DNA of 64,000 nt from Pedobacter metabolipauper (lineage in GTDB: Bacteria > Bacteroidota > Bacteroidia > Sphingobacteriales > Sphingobacteriaceae): positions 620,001-684,000 of the forward strand of contig NZ_SNYC01000004.1 of assembly GCF_004362715.1 (NCBI RefSeq), read 5' to 3'. A program made the translations under genes and the position numbers. Of the stretch, positions 28,109-37,281 are shown in pieces. The notes under the pieces are model-generated. The model did not search any database and was not told the origin of the DNA. It was given only the letters and a program-made list of their open reading frames with translations. Each line of letters opens with the position of its first letter. The first letter of the stretch is position 1.

Positions 28109-28775
28109 CGATGAGCCCAGGGCATTACAGATCATTAGACTTCATGCAGCGCGTATAGCTGCAATTAGCAAACTAACCACTTTTCGAAGTGGACTGGATG
28201 CCATAGATTTCCTGATGCACGAAAAAGCAGACCTGATCTTTTTGGATATTAGCATGCCTGACCTTACCGGGATTGAGTTTTTGCAGTCGTTGCCGCAACG
28301 TCCGCTGGTCATCTTTACCACCGCTTATGCAGAATATGCCGTTCAGAGCTATGAATTTGAGGCTATAGATTATTTGCTGAAACCCATTGAGTTTCCAAGG
28401 TTTCTAAAGGCAGTGAATAAGGCAAATGCAGTTTTCCAGCAAAGGGATCCGTCCTTACCAGACCGCTTGTACCAGGTAAAAAGCGGGCCGGAGACATATC
28501 AGGTTAATTTGAACGATATCCTTTATATAGAGGCATCGGGTAATTATATCACCTTTGTCACGCAGCAGCGTAAAATTATATCGATGACCACGCTAGCTGA
28601 AGTAGAACAATCTCTTCCTGCTTCGATGTTCTGCAGGGTACACAAGTCATTTATTGTCTCTCTCCTGCACATTGATGTGGCAGGTATGCACCAGTTAAAA
28701 ATAAACCAGGAAACAATTCCTATTGGAAGAACATACAGAGAAGGATTTAAAAGATCTTTTGATCGCAATCGTTAA
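28089..28775 (+). CDS. LytTR-family response regulator
   Basis: 228 aa. The receiver (1-120) has the acidic pair DDEP at 7-10, the phospho-acceptor in LIFLDISMPD, and K in LLKPIEF. The LytTR DNA-binding domain (about 135-225) has the typical NDILYIEASGNYITFVT and FCRVHKSFIVSL elements. It is the cognate partner of the overlapping LytS-type kinase. LytTR proteins bind direct repeats through beta strands; the target genes are not evident here. Confidence 0.92.
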   Translation: MKCIAIDDEPRALQIIRLHAARIAAISKLTTFRSGLDAIDFLMHEKADLIFLDISMPDLTGIEFLQSLPQRPLVIFTTAYAEYAVQSYEFEAIDYLLKPIEFPRFLKAVNKANAVFQQRDPSLPDRLYQVKSGPETYQVNLNDILYIEASGNYITFVTQQRKIISMTTLAEVEQSLPASMFCRVHKSFIVSLLHIDVAGMHQLKINQETIPIGRTYREGFKRSFDRNR

Positions 28776-28807
28776 TTCTTTTTTCAATAAATGGGTCATT
28801 TAAACGA

Positions 28808-28832
28808 CGATCCCGGATCAATTCCGGGATCG
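28808..28832. repeat. Palindromic hairpin between convergent genes
   Basis: A perfect 9-bp inverted repeat, CGATCCCGG and CCGGGATCG, with a 7-base loop. It sits between the LytTR gene and the converging ribonucleotide reductase gene. There is no T-tract, so it is not a standard terminator. The sequence recalls dispersed palindromic (REP-like) units of the form ATCCCGGA...TCCGGGAT found in many genomes. It may protect or end transcripts from both sides. Confidence 0.55.
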
Positions 28833-28863
28833 CGTAAACAATCAGGTATAAGATCAATATGGT

Positions 28864-31422
28864 TTAGCCGCATTTAGAGGAACCACAATCGTTACAGGTC
28901 AAACAACCTTCCTGGTAATGCAGGTTTGTTGAATTGCAATTCTGACATTGCTGCTTTTTAGCTTCAGTGCCATCCGGAACATATCTTTTTAAGGCACGGG
29001 CAACCCCATTTTTCCAGGTATTTATCGCTTCATCAAGCTGAAGGCTATTGATCAGGTCAACTACCTTTTCAATTGGCATCCCATGTCTGAGTGTACTTGA
29101 AATTAATTTGGCATAATTCCAGTATTCCGGATTGAACTTATAGGACAGTCCCTCGATGGTTGTTTTATGACCACGTTTATTTTTATACTGAAAGTCATAC
29201 CTTGAGCCGCCATCGGCTTCACGGTTCTTGATGATCAAACCATCATTAACCCATCTTGGGATCAGGATGCCATCTTCATCATCAGCAAAACCGGTAAATA
29301 TCTCATAAGGTTTCCCTTCAACCAGCCCAATAAAGGCAATCCACTTGTCTTTGCTGTTTTGGAAGCGTACAATTTCAGCCTCCAGAACGGTTGGTCTTGT
29401 TGTTGGAAATGGAAGGGCAGGGTTTTCAGTCTGTTCAGGTTCTGCCTTGGTTTCAGTGTTTGAGATCAATACACCAGACCGGGACCCATCGCGGTATACA
29501 GTTACACCTTTACATCCGGATCTCCATGCCTCTAAGTATAGTTCACCAACTACCTCTTCGGTTACATCTGCAGGCATATTTATAGTAACGCTAATGGAGT
29601 GGTCTATCCATTTTTGGATGCTGCCCTGCATCTGTACTTTTTTAATATAATCTACATCGTTGGAGGTAGATTTATAATATGGAGACTGTTCAACCAGTTT
29701 ATCCAGTTCTTCCTGAGCATAATTTTTGGTTAGATCATGGCCATTCACTTCCATCCATTGTTTAAATCGATGGTGAAAGACAACATATTCTTCCCAGGAG
29801 TCACCCACTTCGTCGATAAAATCTACACGTGCATCCTTATCATTAGGGTTTACTTTTCTTCTTCTTTTGTAAACTGGCATAAACACCGGTTCAATTCCCG
29901 AACTGGTTTGCGACATTAAGCTGGTCGTGCCGGTCGGCGCGATGGTCAGTAATGCAATGTTCCGTCTTCCATGCTCCAGCATTTCATAATATAGCTGGGC
30001 ATCCGCTTCTTTTAATCGAAGGATGAAGGGGTTATTTTTTTCTCTATCGGCATCAAAGATGGTAAAAGCCCCTCTTTCTTTAGCTGCGGTTACAGAAGCC
30101 CTGTAGGCTTCAAGAGCAATGGTCTTATGAATTTCCACTGCAAATTCTGATCCTTCATCACTGCCGTATCTCAAGCCCATTGCTGCAAGCATATCACCTT
30201 CAGCTGTAATGCCAATTCCAGTCCTTCTACCTTCGTTTGCTTTGGTTTGGATGTTTATCCAAAGGTTCTTCTCTGTGCGTTTTAATTCTTCATTTTCAGT
30301 ATCATCAGCAATTTTTTGAAGAATGGCATCTATCTTTTCCAGTTCCAGGTCAATGATGTCATCCATTATACGTTGAGCAGCGTGAATATGCTTTTTAAAA
30401 AGTTCCCAGTTAAAGTAAGCTTCCTTTGTAAAAGCTTTCTCTACGTAGGAAAATAGGTTAATGGCGAGTAAGCGGCACGAGTCATATGGACAAAGCGGGA
30501 TTTCTCCGCAAGGATTCGTTGAAACCGTTTTGTAGCCAAGGTCTGCATAGCAATCCGGTACCGATTCACGAATGATCGTATCCCAGAATAGGATTCCTGG
30601 CTCAGCAGAGCGCCAGGCATTGTACACGATCTTTTTCCACAGCACTGTAGGGTCAATTTCTTTTTCGTAAACCGGAGACTTACTATCCACCGGATATTGC
30701 TGCTGGTAAGATTTGCCGGATTCTACTGCTTTCATGAACTCATCGTCTATCCGAACAGAAACATTTGCTCCGGTTACCTTTCCTTGTTCCATCTTTGCAT
30801 CTATGAAATCTTCTGAATCAGGATGTTTGATGGCAACAGAAAGCATTAAGGCTCCTCGTCTTCCATCTTGCGCAACTTCGCGTGTAGAATTAGAATAGCG
30901 TTCCATAAAAGGAACAATACCTGTTGAAGTTAATGCAGAATTTTTAACGGGGGAACCTTTTGGACGGATATGTGATAGATCATGGCCAACGCCACCACGT
31001 CTTTTCATAAGCTGAACCTGTTCCTGGTCAATTTTCATGATGCCGCCGTAAGAATCAGAATCTCCATCGTTCCCAATTACAAAACAATTAGAAAGCGATG
31101 CAATTTGATAGGGATTGCCAATTCCGGTCATCGGACTTCCTTGTGGAATAATATATTTGAAATTTTTGATCAGGTCAAAAACCTCATTCTCAGATAAGGG
31201 ATTTGGATAACGTTGCTCAATGCGCGCAATTTCAGCGGCAATTCTATGGTGCATATCGTCGGGTGTTCCCTCATAGATGGTTCCATAAGAATCTTTCAGT
31301 GCATATTTATTTACCCAAACACGTGCCGCCAGATCATCTCCATTGAAATAGTCAAGTGACTTTTGATAGGCTTCGTCAGAAGTGTAGGTATTTTGGGTTT
31401 TTGATGGGTCTGCAACTTTCAT
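28864..31422 (-). CDS. nrdJ: Vitamin B12-dependent (class II) ribonucleotide reductase
   Basis: 852 aa, the usual size. Characteristic segments are the N-terminal ATP-cone-less start with WVNKYALKD and GNPYQIASLSNCFVIGND (active-site Cys). Further along are VSTNPCGEIPLCPYDSCRL (about residues 300-320, catalytic NPCGE) and TIAPTGTTSLMSQTSSGIEP. A zinc-ribbon-like tail, CQNCNSTNLHYQEGCLTCND, ends in CGSSKCG, the redox-active Cys region. It makes deoxyribonucleotides using adenosylcobalamin and works with or without oxygen. No cobalamin riboswitch is visible upstream. Confidence 0.95.
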   Translation of the reverse strand: MKVADPSKTQNTYTSDEAYQKSLDYFNGDDLAARVWVNKYALKDSYGTIYEGTPDDMHHRIAAEIARIEQRYPNPLSENEVFDLIKNFKYIIPQGSPMTGIGNPYQIASLSNCFVIGNDGDSDSYGGIMKIDQEQVQLMKRRGGVGHDLSHIRPKGSPVKNSALTSTGIVPFMERYSNSTREVAQDGRRGALMLSVAIKHPDSEDFIDAKMEQGKVTGANVSVRIDDEFMKAVESGKSYQQQYPVDSKSPVYEKEIDPTVLWKKIVYNAWRSAEPGILFWDTIIRESVPDCYADLGYKTVSTNPCGEIPLCPYDSCRLLAINLFSYVEKAFTKEAYFNWELFKKHIHAAQRIMDDIIDLELEKIDAILQKIADDTENEELKRTEKNLWINIQTKANEGRRTGIGITAEGDMLAAMGLRYGSDEGSEFAVEIHKTIALEAYRASVTAAKERGAFTIFDADREKNNPFILRLKEADAQLYYEMLEHGRRNIALLTIAPTGTTSLMSQTSSGIEPVFMPVYKRRRKVNPNDKDARVDFIDEVGDSWEEYVVFHHRFKQWMEVNGHDLTKNYAQEELDKLVEQSPYYKSTSNDVDYIKKVQMQGSIQKWIDHSISVTINMPADVTEEVVGELYLEAWRSGCKGVTVYRDGSRSGVLISNTETKAEPEQTENPALPFPTTRPTVLEAEIVRFQNSKDKWIAFIGLVEGKPYEIFTGFADDEDGILIPRWVNDGLIIKNREADGGSRYDFQYKNKRGHKTTIEGLSYKFNPEYWNYAKLISSTLRHGMPIEKVVDLINSLQLDEAINTWKNGVARALKRYVPDGTEAKKQQCQNCNSTNLHYQEGCLTCNDCGSSKCG

Positions 31423-31736
31423 AGTAGGTGGGGATTGGATTCAATTATTTATAATGATTCAAAACTAATTATTTGAAAACTTAATAGAGAATTTAAAATG
31501 CAATGTTTTCAAAAATAATTAGTAATCAATTGATTTTTAAAATGTTGATGTTTTTGATATGACAAAAAGTTTACAAATTTTGAAATTATATATTTCATGA
31601 AATGGAAGTGAAATTCAGGAAGAGTTTTGCATTTTAAACAAATTTATTTATCGTATGCAACAAGCAGCCCTGGCCCACACATAATTTATATGGTATGGGT
31701 TAGGGATTTTTATGATTATGCATTAAATTCGCAGCC
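31423..31736. other. Intergenic region between nrdJ and the pseudogene
   Basis: This 314-bp, AT-rich stretch separates two divergent genes. Apart from a possible -7 element for nrdJ I see no RNA, riboswitch or repeat. I looked for a B12 box on the nrdJ side and found none. Confidence 0.5.
31460..31467 (-). promoter_or_regulatory. Possible -7 promoter element of nrdJ
   Basis: The minus strand reads TAGTTTTG, matching the Bacteroidota -7 consensus TAnnTTTG, 38 bp upstream of the nrdJ start codon. No TTG -33 element lies at a suitable distance, so the call is weak. Confidence 0.35.
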
Positions 31737-32633
31737 ATGTATAAGCTGTTCCTGGTATTTTGTTTTCTATTTCTTAGGCCCGGATTTTCTTATTCATAAG
31801 ATGTAGTTAAAGGAAAAGTGATCAGTACTTCTGGTGATGCTCTGGTTAGCTATTGTACCGTACAAGACCTTTCAACAGATGAAAAGGTTTCTTCCAGCAC
31901 CAATGAAAAAGTTGAGTTTTCATTTTCCTTTAAGTCCAGGCCAGCAAATATAAAATTATATTTATCCTCCCTGAGGTTTGCTGATACGCTGATAATTCTT
32001 GATCTGACAAAAACCTCTCTATCATATCATCAAGCTTAGACCAGTATCTATTCAATTGTCTGATGTAGTGATATCTGCTAAGCGGGATATCTTAAAAACA
32101 ATCGGTGATAAAAATGAGCCTTTTCGGGGTCGCGGGTCTGGTGGAACTTTAATCAATGGAAGCAGTGTCTTTGTTAAATACAAAGAGAAAAAGAATGGCG
32201 TTTTAAATTCCATACAGATCTATCCGAAGAAGAAGCGGGTTATAAAGGTGCTTTTACTTTGCGGATATTCAGGATGGAGAAGACTTATAAAAACTTTACT
32301 GCATTTGCCACTTCAGAACTTCAGGATGTATTGAATGAAAAACTTGTTTTTGAAGCCTCAAAACCAAGTTGGTATACCATTGATCTGGCTGATTATCGTG
32401 TGCCTATAACCAAAGATGGTCTTTACGTGGTTTTGCTCCCGGTATTAAAAAGCAATATAGTTTATGGTCAGAGTCCTGCAAAGCCCGAAGAACGTTCTTA
32501 TGTACCGGTAATAGCCAGGCAGAAATTAATTAGGTCGAGTTTCAAGGCGTTTTTATATGGTACTAAAACTTCGGGAATGGGCGTTTATGAGCTTCAGCCT
32601 GCTATGATTGTAAAGTATAGTGTTGAAGAATAA
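31737..32633 (+). pseudogene. Broken gene for a secreted CarboxypepD_reg-like protein
   Basis: Joining three frames gives about 298 residues. The start at 31737 encodes a signal peptide (MYKLFLVFCFLFLRPGFSYS) that ends at an in-frame TAA (31797-31799), where CAA would restore the family-typical start GKVIST. The same frame continues to 32039. Around 32020-32040 the meaning moves to the +1 frame (KLRPVSIQLSDVVISAKR). Near 32215 it shifts again (DLSEEEAGYKGAFTLRIF) and runs to the stop at 32631-32633. One nonsense change plus two frameshifts make it non-functional. The start resembles carboxypeptidase-regulatory-like domain proteins of Bacteroidota. The downstream sulfatase gene is intact. Confidence 0.8.
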
Positions 32634-32692
32634 TGTATCCTGTGTGCCGTAATAAATTAGAATCTTGTATATTGAACGAAATATATAAGATC

Positions 32693-34456
32693 ATGAAACT
32701 GTTTATAAGGCGAAATTCATTCCTGTTTTCTAAGCGTTCTGCGTGCTTTACACACTCCGCGTTTTCTGCGTGCACTATATTTTTAAAGTCTGTTCTCGCA
32801 CTTTCTTTTTTAACTCTGGGCCCTTCTTTGGAGACTTTTGCTGTACAGCAAAAACCGAAAGCAGATAAAAGACCAAACATTGTTCTGATCATGGCTGATG
32901 ATCTTGGCTATTCAGATCTTGGATGTTATGGGGGAGAAATTCAAACACCAAACCTGGACCGCATCGCAAAAAAAGGGATGCAGTTTAAGCAGTTTTATAA
33001 TGTTTCAAGATGCTGCCCAACACGGGCATCGCTGCTAACCGGTTTATATAATCATGATGCTGGCATCGGAGATATGACCACGCACCAGAATGACTCCGGA
33101 TACAGGGGATACCTGGGTAAAAATACAGTAACTATTGCAGAAGTATTAAAACAGGCCGGGTACCATACTGCGATGGCTGGAAAGTGGCACGTTTCGAACA
33201 CCATAACCCAGAACAATCAGGAAAATCAATTGAAGTGGGTTAATCACCAGACTGAACATCCACTGTTCTCCCCGATAGATCAGTACCCTACAAACCGCGG
33301 ATTTGAAAAATATTATGGTACCATTTGGGGTGTAGTTGATTTTTATGATCCATTTAGCCTGGTAGAAGGTACAAAGCCTGTATCCAATGTGCCTAAGGGA
33401 TATTACCATACTGATGCGATCAATGAAAAGGCAGAAGGCTATGTTCGTGAATTTAGTAAATCGGATCAGCCATTTTTTCTTTATGTAGCACACAATGCAC
33501 CGCATTGGCCAATTCAGGCCTTACCGGAAGACATTGAAAAATATAAGGATACGTATAAAGCAGGATGGGATGTAATTCGTAAGAGCCGTTATGAGAAAAT
33601 GATCCGTCTGGGTCTGATCGATTCCGCAACAACAAAGCTATCTCCAAGGTATCCCGGACAAAAGAGCTGGGAAAACAACCCAACCAAAGAATGGGATGCA
33701 CATGCGATGGCTGTTCATGCGGCCATGATTGATAGGATGGATCAGGGAATTGGTAAGATCTTAACGGCCCTTGAAGAAACAGGCGAGATAGATAATACCA
33801 TCATAGTTTTTTTAAGTGATAATGGCGCCAGTGCAGAGCTAAGTGATAAATATGGGCCTGGCTTTGACAGACCCGGACAAACCAGGGATGGCAGGATCAT
33901 TTCTTATGCAACCGATAAAAGTGTGATGCCGGGGCCACAAACTACTTTTTTCTCTATAGGCCCAGATTGGGCCAACGTGGTTAATACACCTTTTCGCTTG
34001 TGGAAATATCAATCCTTAGAAGGCGGTGTACACACCCCCATGATCGTTTCCTGGCCTAAAGGAATAAAAAAGCAAGGATCAAGGACAGATGAAGTTGGGC
34101 ATGTTATGGACTTTATGGCAACATTTATAGAGGTTTCGGGAGCTATATATCCAAAAGAATACCATGGCAATACAATTACACCCTTGGAAGGACGTAGTTT
34201 TGTTCCTGTTTTTAATGGGAAGCATCTGGATGAAAACCGCCCTTTGTTTAATGAGCATGAAGGCAGTAAATATGTAAGACTTAATAACTGGAAACTTGTT
34301 GTTGCCGGAACGGATAAAAATTGGAAACTATATGATCTGAAAACAGACCGTTCTGAGTTAAAAGATCTTTCAGGAACTTATCCGGATAAGGTGGTGCAAA
34401 TGCGTGCCTTATGGGACGATTGGGCAATAAAGCACAATGTACTTCCTAAACCTTGA
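32693..34456 (+). CDS. Secreted type I sulfatase (arylsulfatase family)
   Basis: 587 aa from the ATG at 32693; an upstream in-frame ATG at 32633 overlaps the pseudogene stop and adds 20 residues before the signal sequence. The mature enzyme starts near RPNIVLIMADDLGYSDLG (metal-binding DD). The formylglycine motif C-x-P-x-R is in SRCCPTRASLLTGL, so maturation needs a Cys-type activating enzyme, which is not in the window. Further landmarks are GKWHV and VFLSDNGASAEL (late metal ligands DN). It removes sulfate from aryl or carbohydrate esters in the periplasm or outside. No polysaccharide locus is next to it. Confidence 0.93.
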   Translation: MKLFIRRNSFLFSKRSACFTHSAFSACTIFLKSVLALSFLTLGPSLETFAVQQKPKADKRPNIVLIMADDLGYSDLGCYGGEIQTPNLDRIAKKGMQFKQFYNVSRCCPTRASLLTGLYNHDAGIGDMTTHQNDSGYRGYLGKNTVTIAEVLKQAGYHTAMAGKWHVSNTITQNNQENQLKWVNHQTEHPLFSPIDQYPTNRGFEKYYGTIWGVVDFYDPFSLVEGTKPVSNVPKGYYHTDAINEKAEGYVREFSKSDQPFFLYVAHNAPHWPIQALPEDIEKYKDTYKAGWDVIRKSRYEKMIRLGLIDSATTKLSPRYPGQKSWENNPTKEWDAHAMAVHAAMIDRMDQGIGKILTALEETGEIDNTIIVFLSDNGASAELSDKYGPGFDRPGQTRDGRIISYATDKSVMPGPQTTFFSIGPDWANVVNTPFRLWKYQSLEGGVHTPMIVSWPKGIKKQGSRTDEVGHVMDFMATFIEVSGAIYPKEYHGNTITPLEGRSFVPVFNGKHLDENRPLFNEHEGSKYVRLNNWKLVVAGTDKNWKLYDLKTDRSELKDLSGTYPDKVVQMRALWDDWAIKHNVLPKP

Positions 34457-34514
34457 TCTATTATCCTGGTCATCCAATTGCTGTGGTATAAATTTTATAA
34501 ATGCTTAAAATAAA

Positions 34515-34546
34515 AAACCATCATTCCGGTTAAAGAATGATGGTTT
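34515..34546. terminator. Perfect 12-bp hairpin between sulfatase and the converging small gene
   Basis: AAACCATCATTC (34515-34526) pairs perfectly with GAATGATGGTTT (34535-34546) around an 8-base loop. On the minus strand it is followed by a T-rich run, so it is a good terminator for the gene at 34576-34923. On the plus strand the T-run is only three bases, so termination of the sulfatase gene is probably weaker. Confidence 0.75.
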
Positions 34547-34575
34547 AGAACAGACAATTACTGCCGTTCTTCTGT

Positions 34576-34923
34576 TTAACTTAAAAGTTCCTGAAGGTCA
34601 CGGTCTGCCGTTGGTATTTTTCTTAAAAACTCATCAAAGCCGGCATTCTCCTGTGAACTATACATGCCGTAAGCATCCAGAATATAGCCTATGGTATGAT
34701 CCTTATCCTCTAAAAGATAAAGCACAGAATTATCTCCCGGATCAGAGTCACCCTCAAACCTATAGGTTTTAATGATGGTCAGGTCATCTGGATTATATAT
34801 TTTATTAAAACCAACACCTTGCATTTTGCCATGGTCAGTCATCTTTATTTCATTATCTAAACCTTTAAGCCTTAATTTTTCCAAAATCTGGCTAAGTGTA
34901 TTCATATCTGCTGGACGTTCCAT
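34576..34923 (-). CDS. Small conserved Bacteroidota protein of unknown function
   Basis: 115 aa from the ATG at 34923 (MERPADMNTL); an internal ATG at 34905 or an upstream one at 34953 is also possible. It is acidic, soluble, and has the block TIIKTYRFEGDSDPGDNSVL followed by YLLEDKDHTIGYILDAYGMY. I recall this family as sometimes labelled phosphoribosylpyrophosphate synthetase in public records. It is far too short and has no PRPP-binding loop, so that name should not be carried over. It stands alone with its own terminator. Confidence 0.7.
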   Translation of the reverse strand: MERPADMNTLSQILEKLRLKGLDNEIKMTDHGKMQGVGFNKIYNPDDLTIIKTYRFEGDSDPGDNSVLYLLEDKDHTIGYILDAYGMYSSQENAGFDEFLRKIPTADRDLQELLS

Positions 34924-35124
34924 AATAATAGGATTTATATAAGCAATTAACAATTACAGGTTAAAATGGTTTTTTATATTAATTGTCAGCGTAAAACAAT
35001 TTGATGCAGTTTCTTTGCTGTTGACTGTAATTAAGGGTGTTTATGCTTCGGATCATTTATATTTTAATTATTTATGGAATTGTAGGGTTTCCAGACATCC
35101 TGATTAAAACTATAAACTTAAACT

Positions 35125-35658
35125 ATGGCAACTCTAAACATTTCTCAAAGCGGCCAGGCCGCAAAAGGACAAGCCCGTACCAGGAAACCAGTACCTGCTG
35201 TTGATTTAACTGCAATGGTTGATCTCGCCTTTTTGCTGATCACCTTTTTTATGCTTACTACATCATTGTCCAAGTACCAGGCAATGGATGTAGCAAAGCC
35301 GGTAATCGATATTCCTGATCAGCCGTATCCAGCCTCACGTACTGTAACATTGATCTTAGGGAAAGACAATCACATCTTATGGTATAAAGGTGAACTGGAG
35401 AAAACAGTGCCACAACAAACCAGTTTTAAACAGATTGGCAGCGTCCTGAACCAAAATAAAAAACAGATTGCCGGGATATATAAAAATGATCCTGCAAAGT
35501 TTATGATCGTGATTATTAAGCCAACAGAACAGTCAAATTATAAGAACTTTGTTGATGTGCTGGATGAAATGAAAATAGCTGATGTTAAGTCCCACATGAT
35601 CGATGATAAAGGACTATTGGATCTGGAGCATTCCTATTTAATAAAGAACCAAATGTAG
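35125..35658 (+). CDS. Stand-alone ExbD-like protein
   Basis: 177 aa with a short cytoplasmic N-terminus, one membrane helix (DLAFLLITFFMLTTSL, about 32-50) holding the proton-carrying Asp of AMVDLAF, and a periplasmic domain. It closely resembles the second exbD of the tonB cluster (42175-42708): both share VDLTAMVDLAFLLITFFMLT and the later IIKPTE...YKNFVD...DE block. No exbB gene lies beside it. It may substitute in the ExbB/ExbD motor or serve a specific TonB system. Isolated, with a 171-bp to 201-bp gap upstream. Confidence 0.85.
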   Translation: MATLNISQSGQAAKGQARTRKPVPAVDLTAMVDLAFLLITFFMLTTSLSKYQAMDVAKPVIDIPDQPYPASRTVTLILGKDNHILWYKGELEKTVPQQTSFKQIGSVLNQNKKQIAGIYKNDPAKFMIVIIKPTEQSNYKNFVDVLDEMKIADVKSHMIDDKGLLDLEHSYLIKNQM

Positions 35659-35815
35659 TCAGGTTGCCGATAAGTTTCCTATAAGGCAATTATATATAAG
35701 GGGCTTTTTTTTGGAGAATCTTCGGAGATTGTCCGCAAAATGGCATACAACATGCGCAGATACTCCATTTATAGCACGAAATTTATTTGCTCTCTAGTAG
35801 GCGTCTATGTGGTAC

Positions 35816-35856
35816 AAAAAAAATGGCCGTATCTATTTAAGATACGGCCATTTTTA
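35816..35856. terminator. Bidirectional terminator between solo exbD and metK
   Basis: AAAAATGGCCGTATC and GATACGGCCATTTTT form a perfect 13- to 15-bp stem around a 7-base loop. It has A-runs on the left and T-runs on the right, so it can stop transcription from both directions. It lies 14 bp past the metK stop. Confidence 0.88.
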
Positions 35857-35869
35857 AGGATTCTTCAGC

Positions 35870-37120
35870 CTATAAAGAAAAAGCAGCTTTAACCTGATCT
35901 ACGAAATCTAGTTTCTCCCAGGTAAACAATTCAACCGTTACCGTTTTCTCCTCACCGTTAGGGCTTTTGAAAGTTTTAGTAACCGTTTCAGATTTACGAC
36001 CCATATGGCCATAAGCTGCAGTTTCGCTGTATATTGGATTTCTTAATTTTAAGCGTTGTTCAATGAAGTAAGGACGCATATCAAAAAGACCTTCAACAAT
36101 CTTAGCGATCTCTCCGTCTGTTTGGCTTACTTTACTGGTTCCGTACGTGTTGATATAAATTCCCATTGGTTTTGCAACACCTATTGCATAACTAACCTGT
36201 ACCAGGATCTCTTCTGCAACACCAGCAGCAACCAGGTTTTTAGCGATGTGACGTGTAGCGTATGCAGCACTCCGATCTACTTTACTTGGATCCTTTCCAG
36301 AAAAAGCACCACCACCGTGAGCACCTTTACCACCATAGGTATCTACAATAATCTTACGGCCTGTTAAACCGGTATCGCCATGCGGGCCACCAATAACAAA
36401 TTTACCGGTTGGGTTAATGTGATATTCGATCTTGTCATTAAACAAATGTGCGTATTGCGGATTGTTCCTGATGATTCTTGGAATAAGAATTTCAACAAGA
36501 TCTTTTTTGATCTTAGCCAGCATTACAGCTTCTTCGTCAAAATCATCATGCTGGGTAGAGATCACAATCGCATCAATACGAACAGGCTTATTGTTGTCAT
36601 TATATTCTAAAGTAACCTGCGATTTTGCATCCGGACGCAAATAGGTGATGACATCGTTTTCTCTTCTTAGTGCAGCAAGTTCCTGAAGCAGCTTGTGAGA
36701 AAGGTCAAGGGCTAGAGGCATGTAGTCTTCAGTCTCGTTAGTTGCGTAACCAAACATCATTCCCTGGTCTCCAGCACCTTGTTCTTCCTTACTGCTCCGG
36801 TCAACACCCTGATTAATATCCTGAGATTGCTCATGTATTGCCGAAAGTATTCCGCAAGAGTTGGCCTCAAACATATATTCGCTTTTGGTGTATCCTATTT
36901 TACGGATTACATCACGTGCAATTTGTTGTACGTCAAGATAAGTTTGTGATTTGACTTCACCAGCTAATATGACCTGCCCCGTAGTAACTAATGTTTCGCA
37001 GGCAACCTTTGATTCTGCATCAAAAGCTAAAAAATTATCAATAAGTGCATCTGAGATTTGATCTGCTATTTTATCAGGGTGACCTTCAGAAACTGATTCG
37101 GACGTAAATAAATATGACAT
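35870..37120 (-). CDS. metK: S-adenosylmethionine synthetase
   Basis: 416 aa, somewhat longer than the roughly 384-aa Escherichia coli enzyme. It begins [20 protein letters not shown], which carries the ATP/Mg-binding GHPDK. The P-loop-like hexapeptide [12 protein letters not shown] and [18 protein letters not shown] follow; these are the two MetK signatures. It makes S-adenosylmethionine from methionine and ATP in the cytoplasm. The 231-bp leader upstream carries a SAM-II-like aptamer and a promoter, which indicates feedback control by its own product. Confidence 0.97.
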   Translation of the reverse strand: MSYLFTSESVSEGHPDKIADQISDALIDNFLAFDAESKVACETLVTTGQVILAGEVKSQTYLDVQQIARDVIRKIGYTKSEYMFEANSCGILSAIHEQSQDINQGVDRSSKEEQGAGDQGMMFGYATNETEDYMPLALDLSHKLLQELAALRRENDVITYLRPDAKSQVTLEYNDNNKPVRIDAIVISTQHDDFDEEAVMLAKIKKDLVEILIPRIIRNNPQYAHLFNDKIEYHINPTGKFVIGGPHGDTGLTGRKIIVDTYGGKGAHGGGAFSGKDPSKVDRSAAYATRHIAKNLVAAGVAEEILVQVSYAIGVAKPMGIYINTYGTSKVSQTDGEIAKIVEGLFDMRPYFIEQRLKLRNPIYSETAAYGHMGRKSETVTKTFKSPNGEEKTVTVELFTWEKLDFVDQVKAAFSL

Positions 37121-37144
37121 TCTAAATAATTAATTTTTATAAGC

Positions 37145-37185
37145 AATATTATAAAAATGGAACCAGACCCTGATAGAACAGGCTG
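37145..37185 (-). terminator. Possible terminator-like hairpin in the metK leader
   Basis: On the minus strand, 18 nt after the aptamer, CAGCCTG and CAGGGTCTG can pair with a small internal bulge (37164-37185). A TTTTT run follows 5 nt later. It is imperfect, but its position between aptamer and start codon would suit an expression platform. Alternatively control is at translation. Confidence 0.35.
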
Positions 37186-37202
37186 TAAAATGAAGTGTAT
37201 TA

Positions 37203-37270
37203 GAGGTTAGCACTTTTTTTTACGTGGTTGCAATCCCGCTATTGTTAGATAGCATCGCAAATCAGTCCAC
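37203..37270 (-). ncRNA. SAM-II-type riboswitch in the metK leader
   Basis: Minus-strand features in order: GTGG (37267-37270), TGATTTG, an inserted hairpin GCTAT/ATAGC with loop CTAACA, GATTGCAA, then CCAC which pairs with the first GTGG as stem P1. After it come GTAAAAAAAAGTGCTAA and CCTC. The pieces TGATTT, ATTGCAA, the A-rich stretch and GCTAA match my memory of the SAM-II (SAM-alpha) consensus, including a variable hairpin. It ends about 82 nt before the metK start. I did not resolve the pseudoknot pairing. The gene context supports the call. Confidence 0.75.
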
Positions 37271-37281
37271 TTTTGATGGCG

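Noticed and set aside
31423..31640. Cobalamin riboswitch upstream of the B12-dependent ribonucleotide reductase
   Set aside because: No B12-box-like sequence or suitable stem was found in the AT-rich leader, so only a weak -7 element is reported.
32633..32692. Upstream ATG for the sulfatase overlapping the pseudogene stop
   Set aside because: It would add 20 polar residues before the signal peptide; the ATG at 32693 gives a normal secretion signal.
35664..35711. Second terminator directly after the solo exbD gene
   Set aside because: The TTGCC/GGCAA stem is only 5 bp and its T-run is 13 bases away; the strong bidirectional hairpin at 35816 is sufficient.
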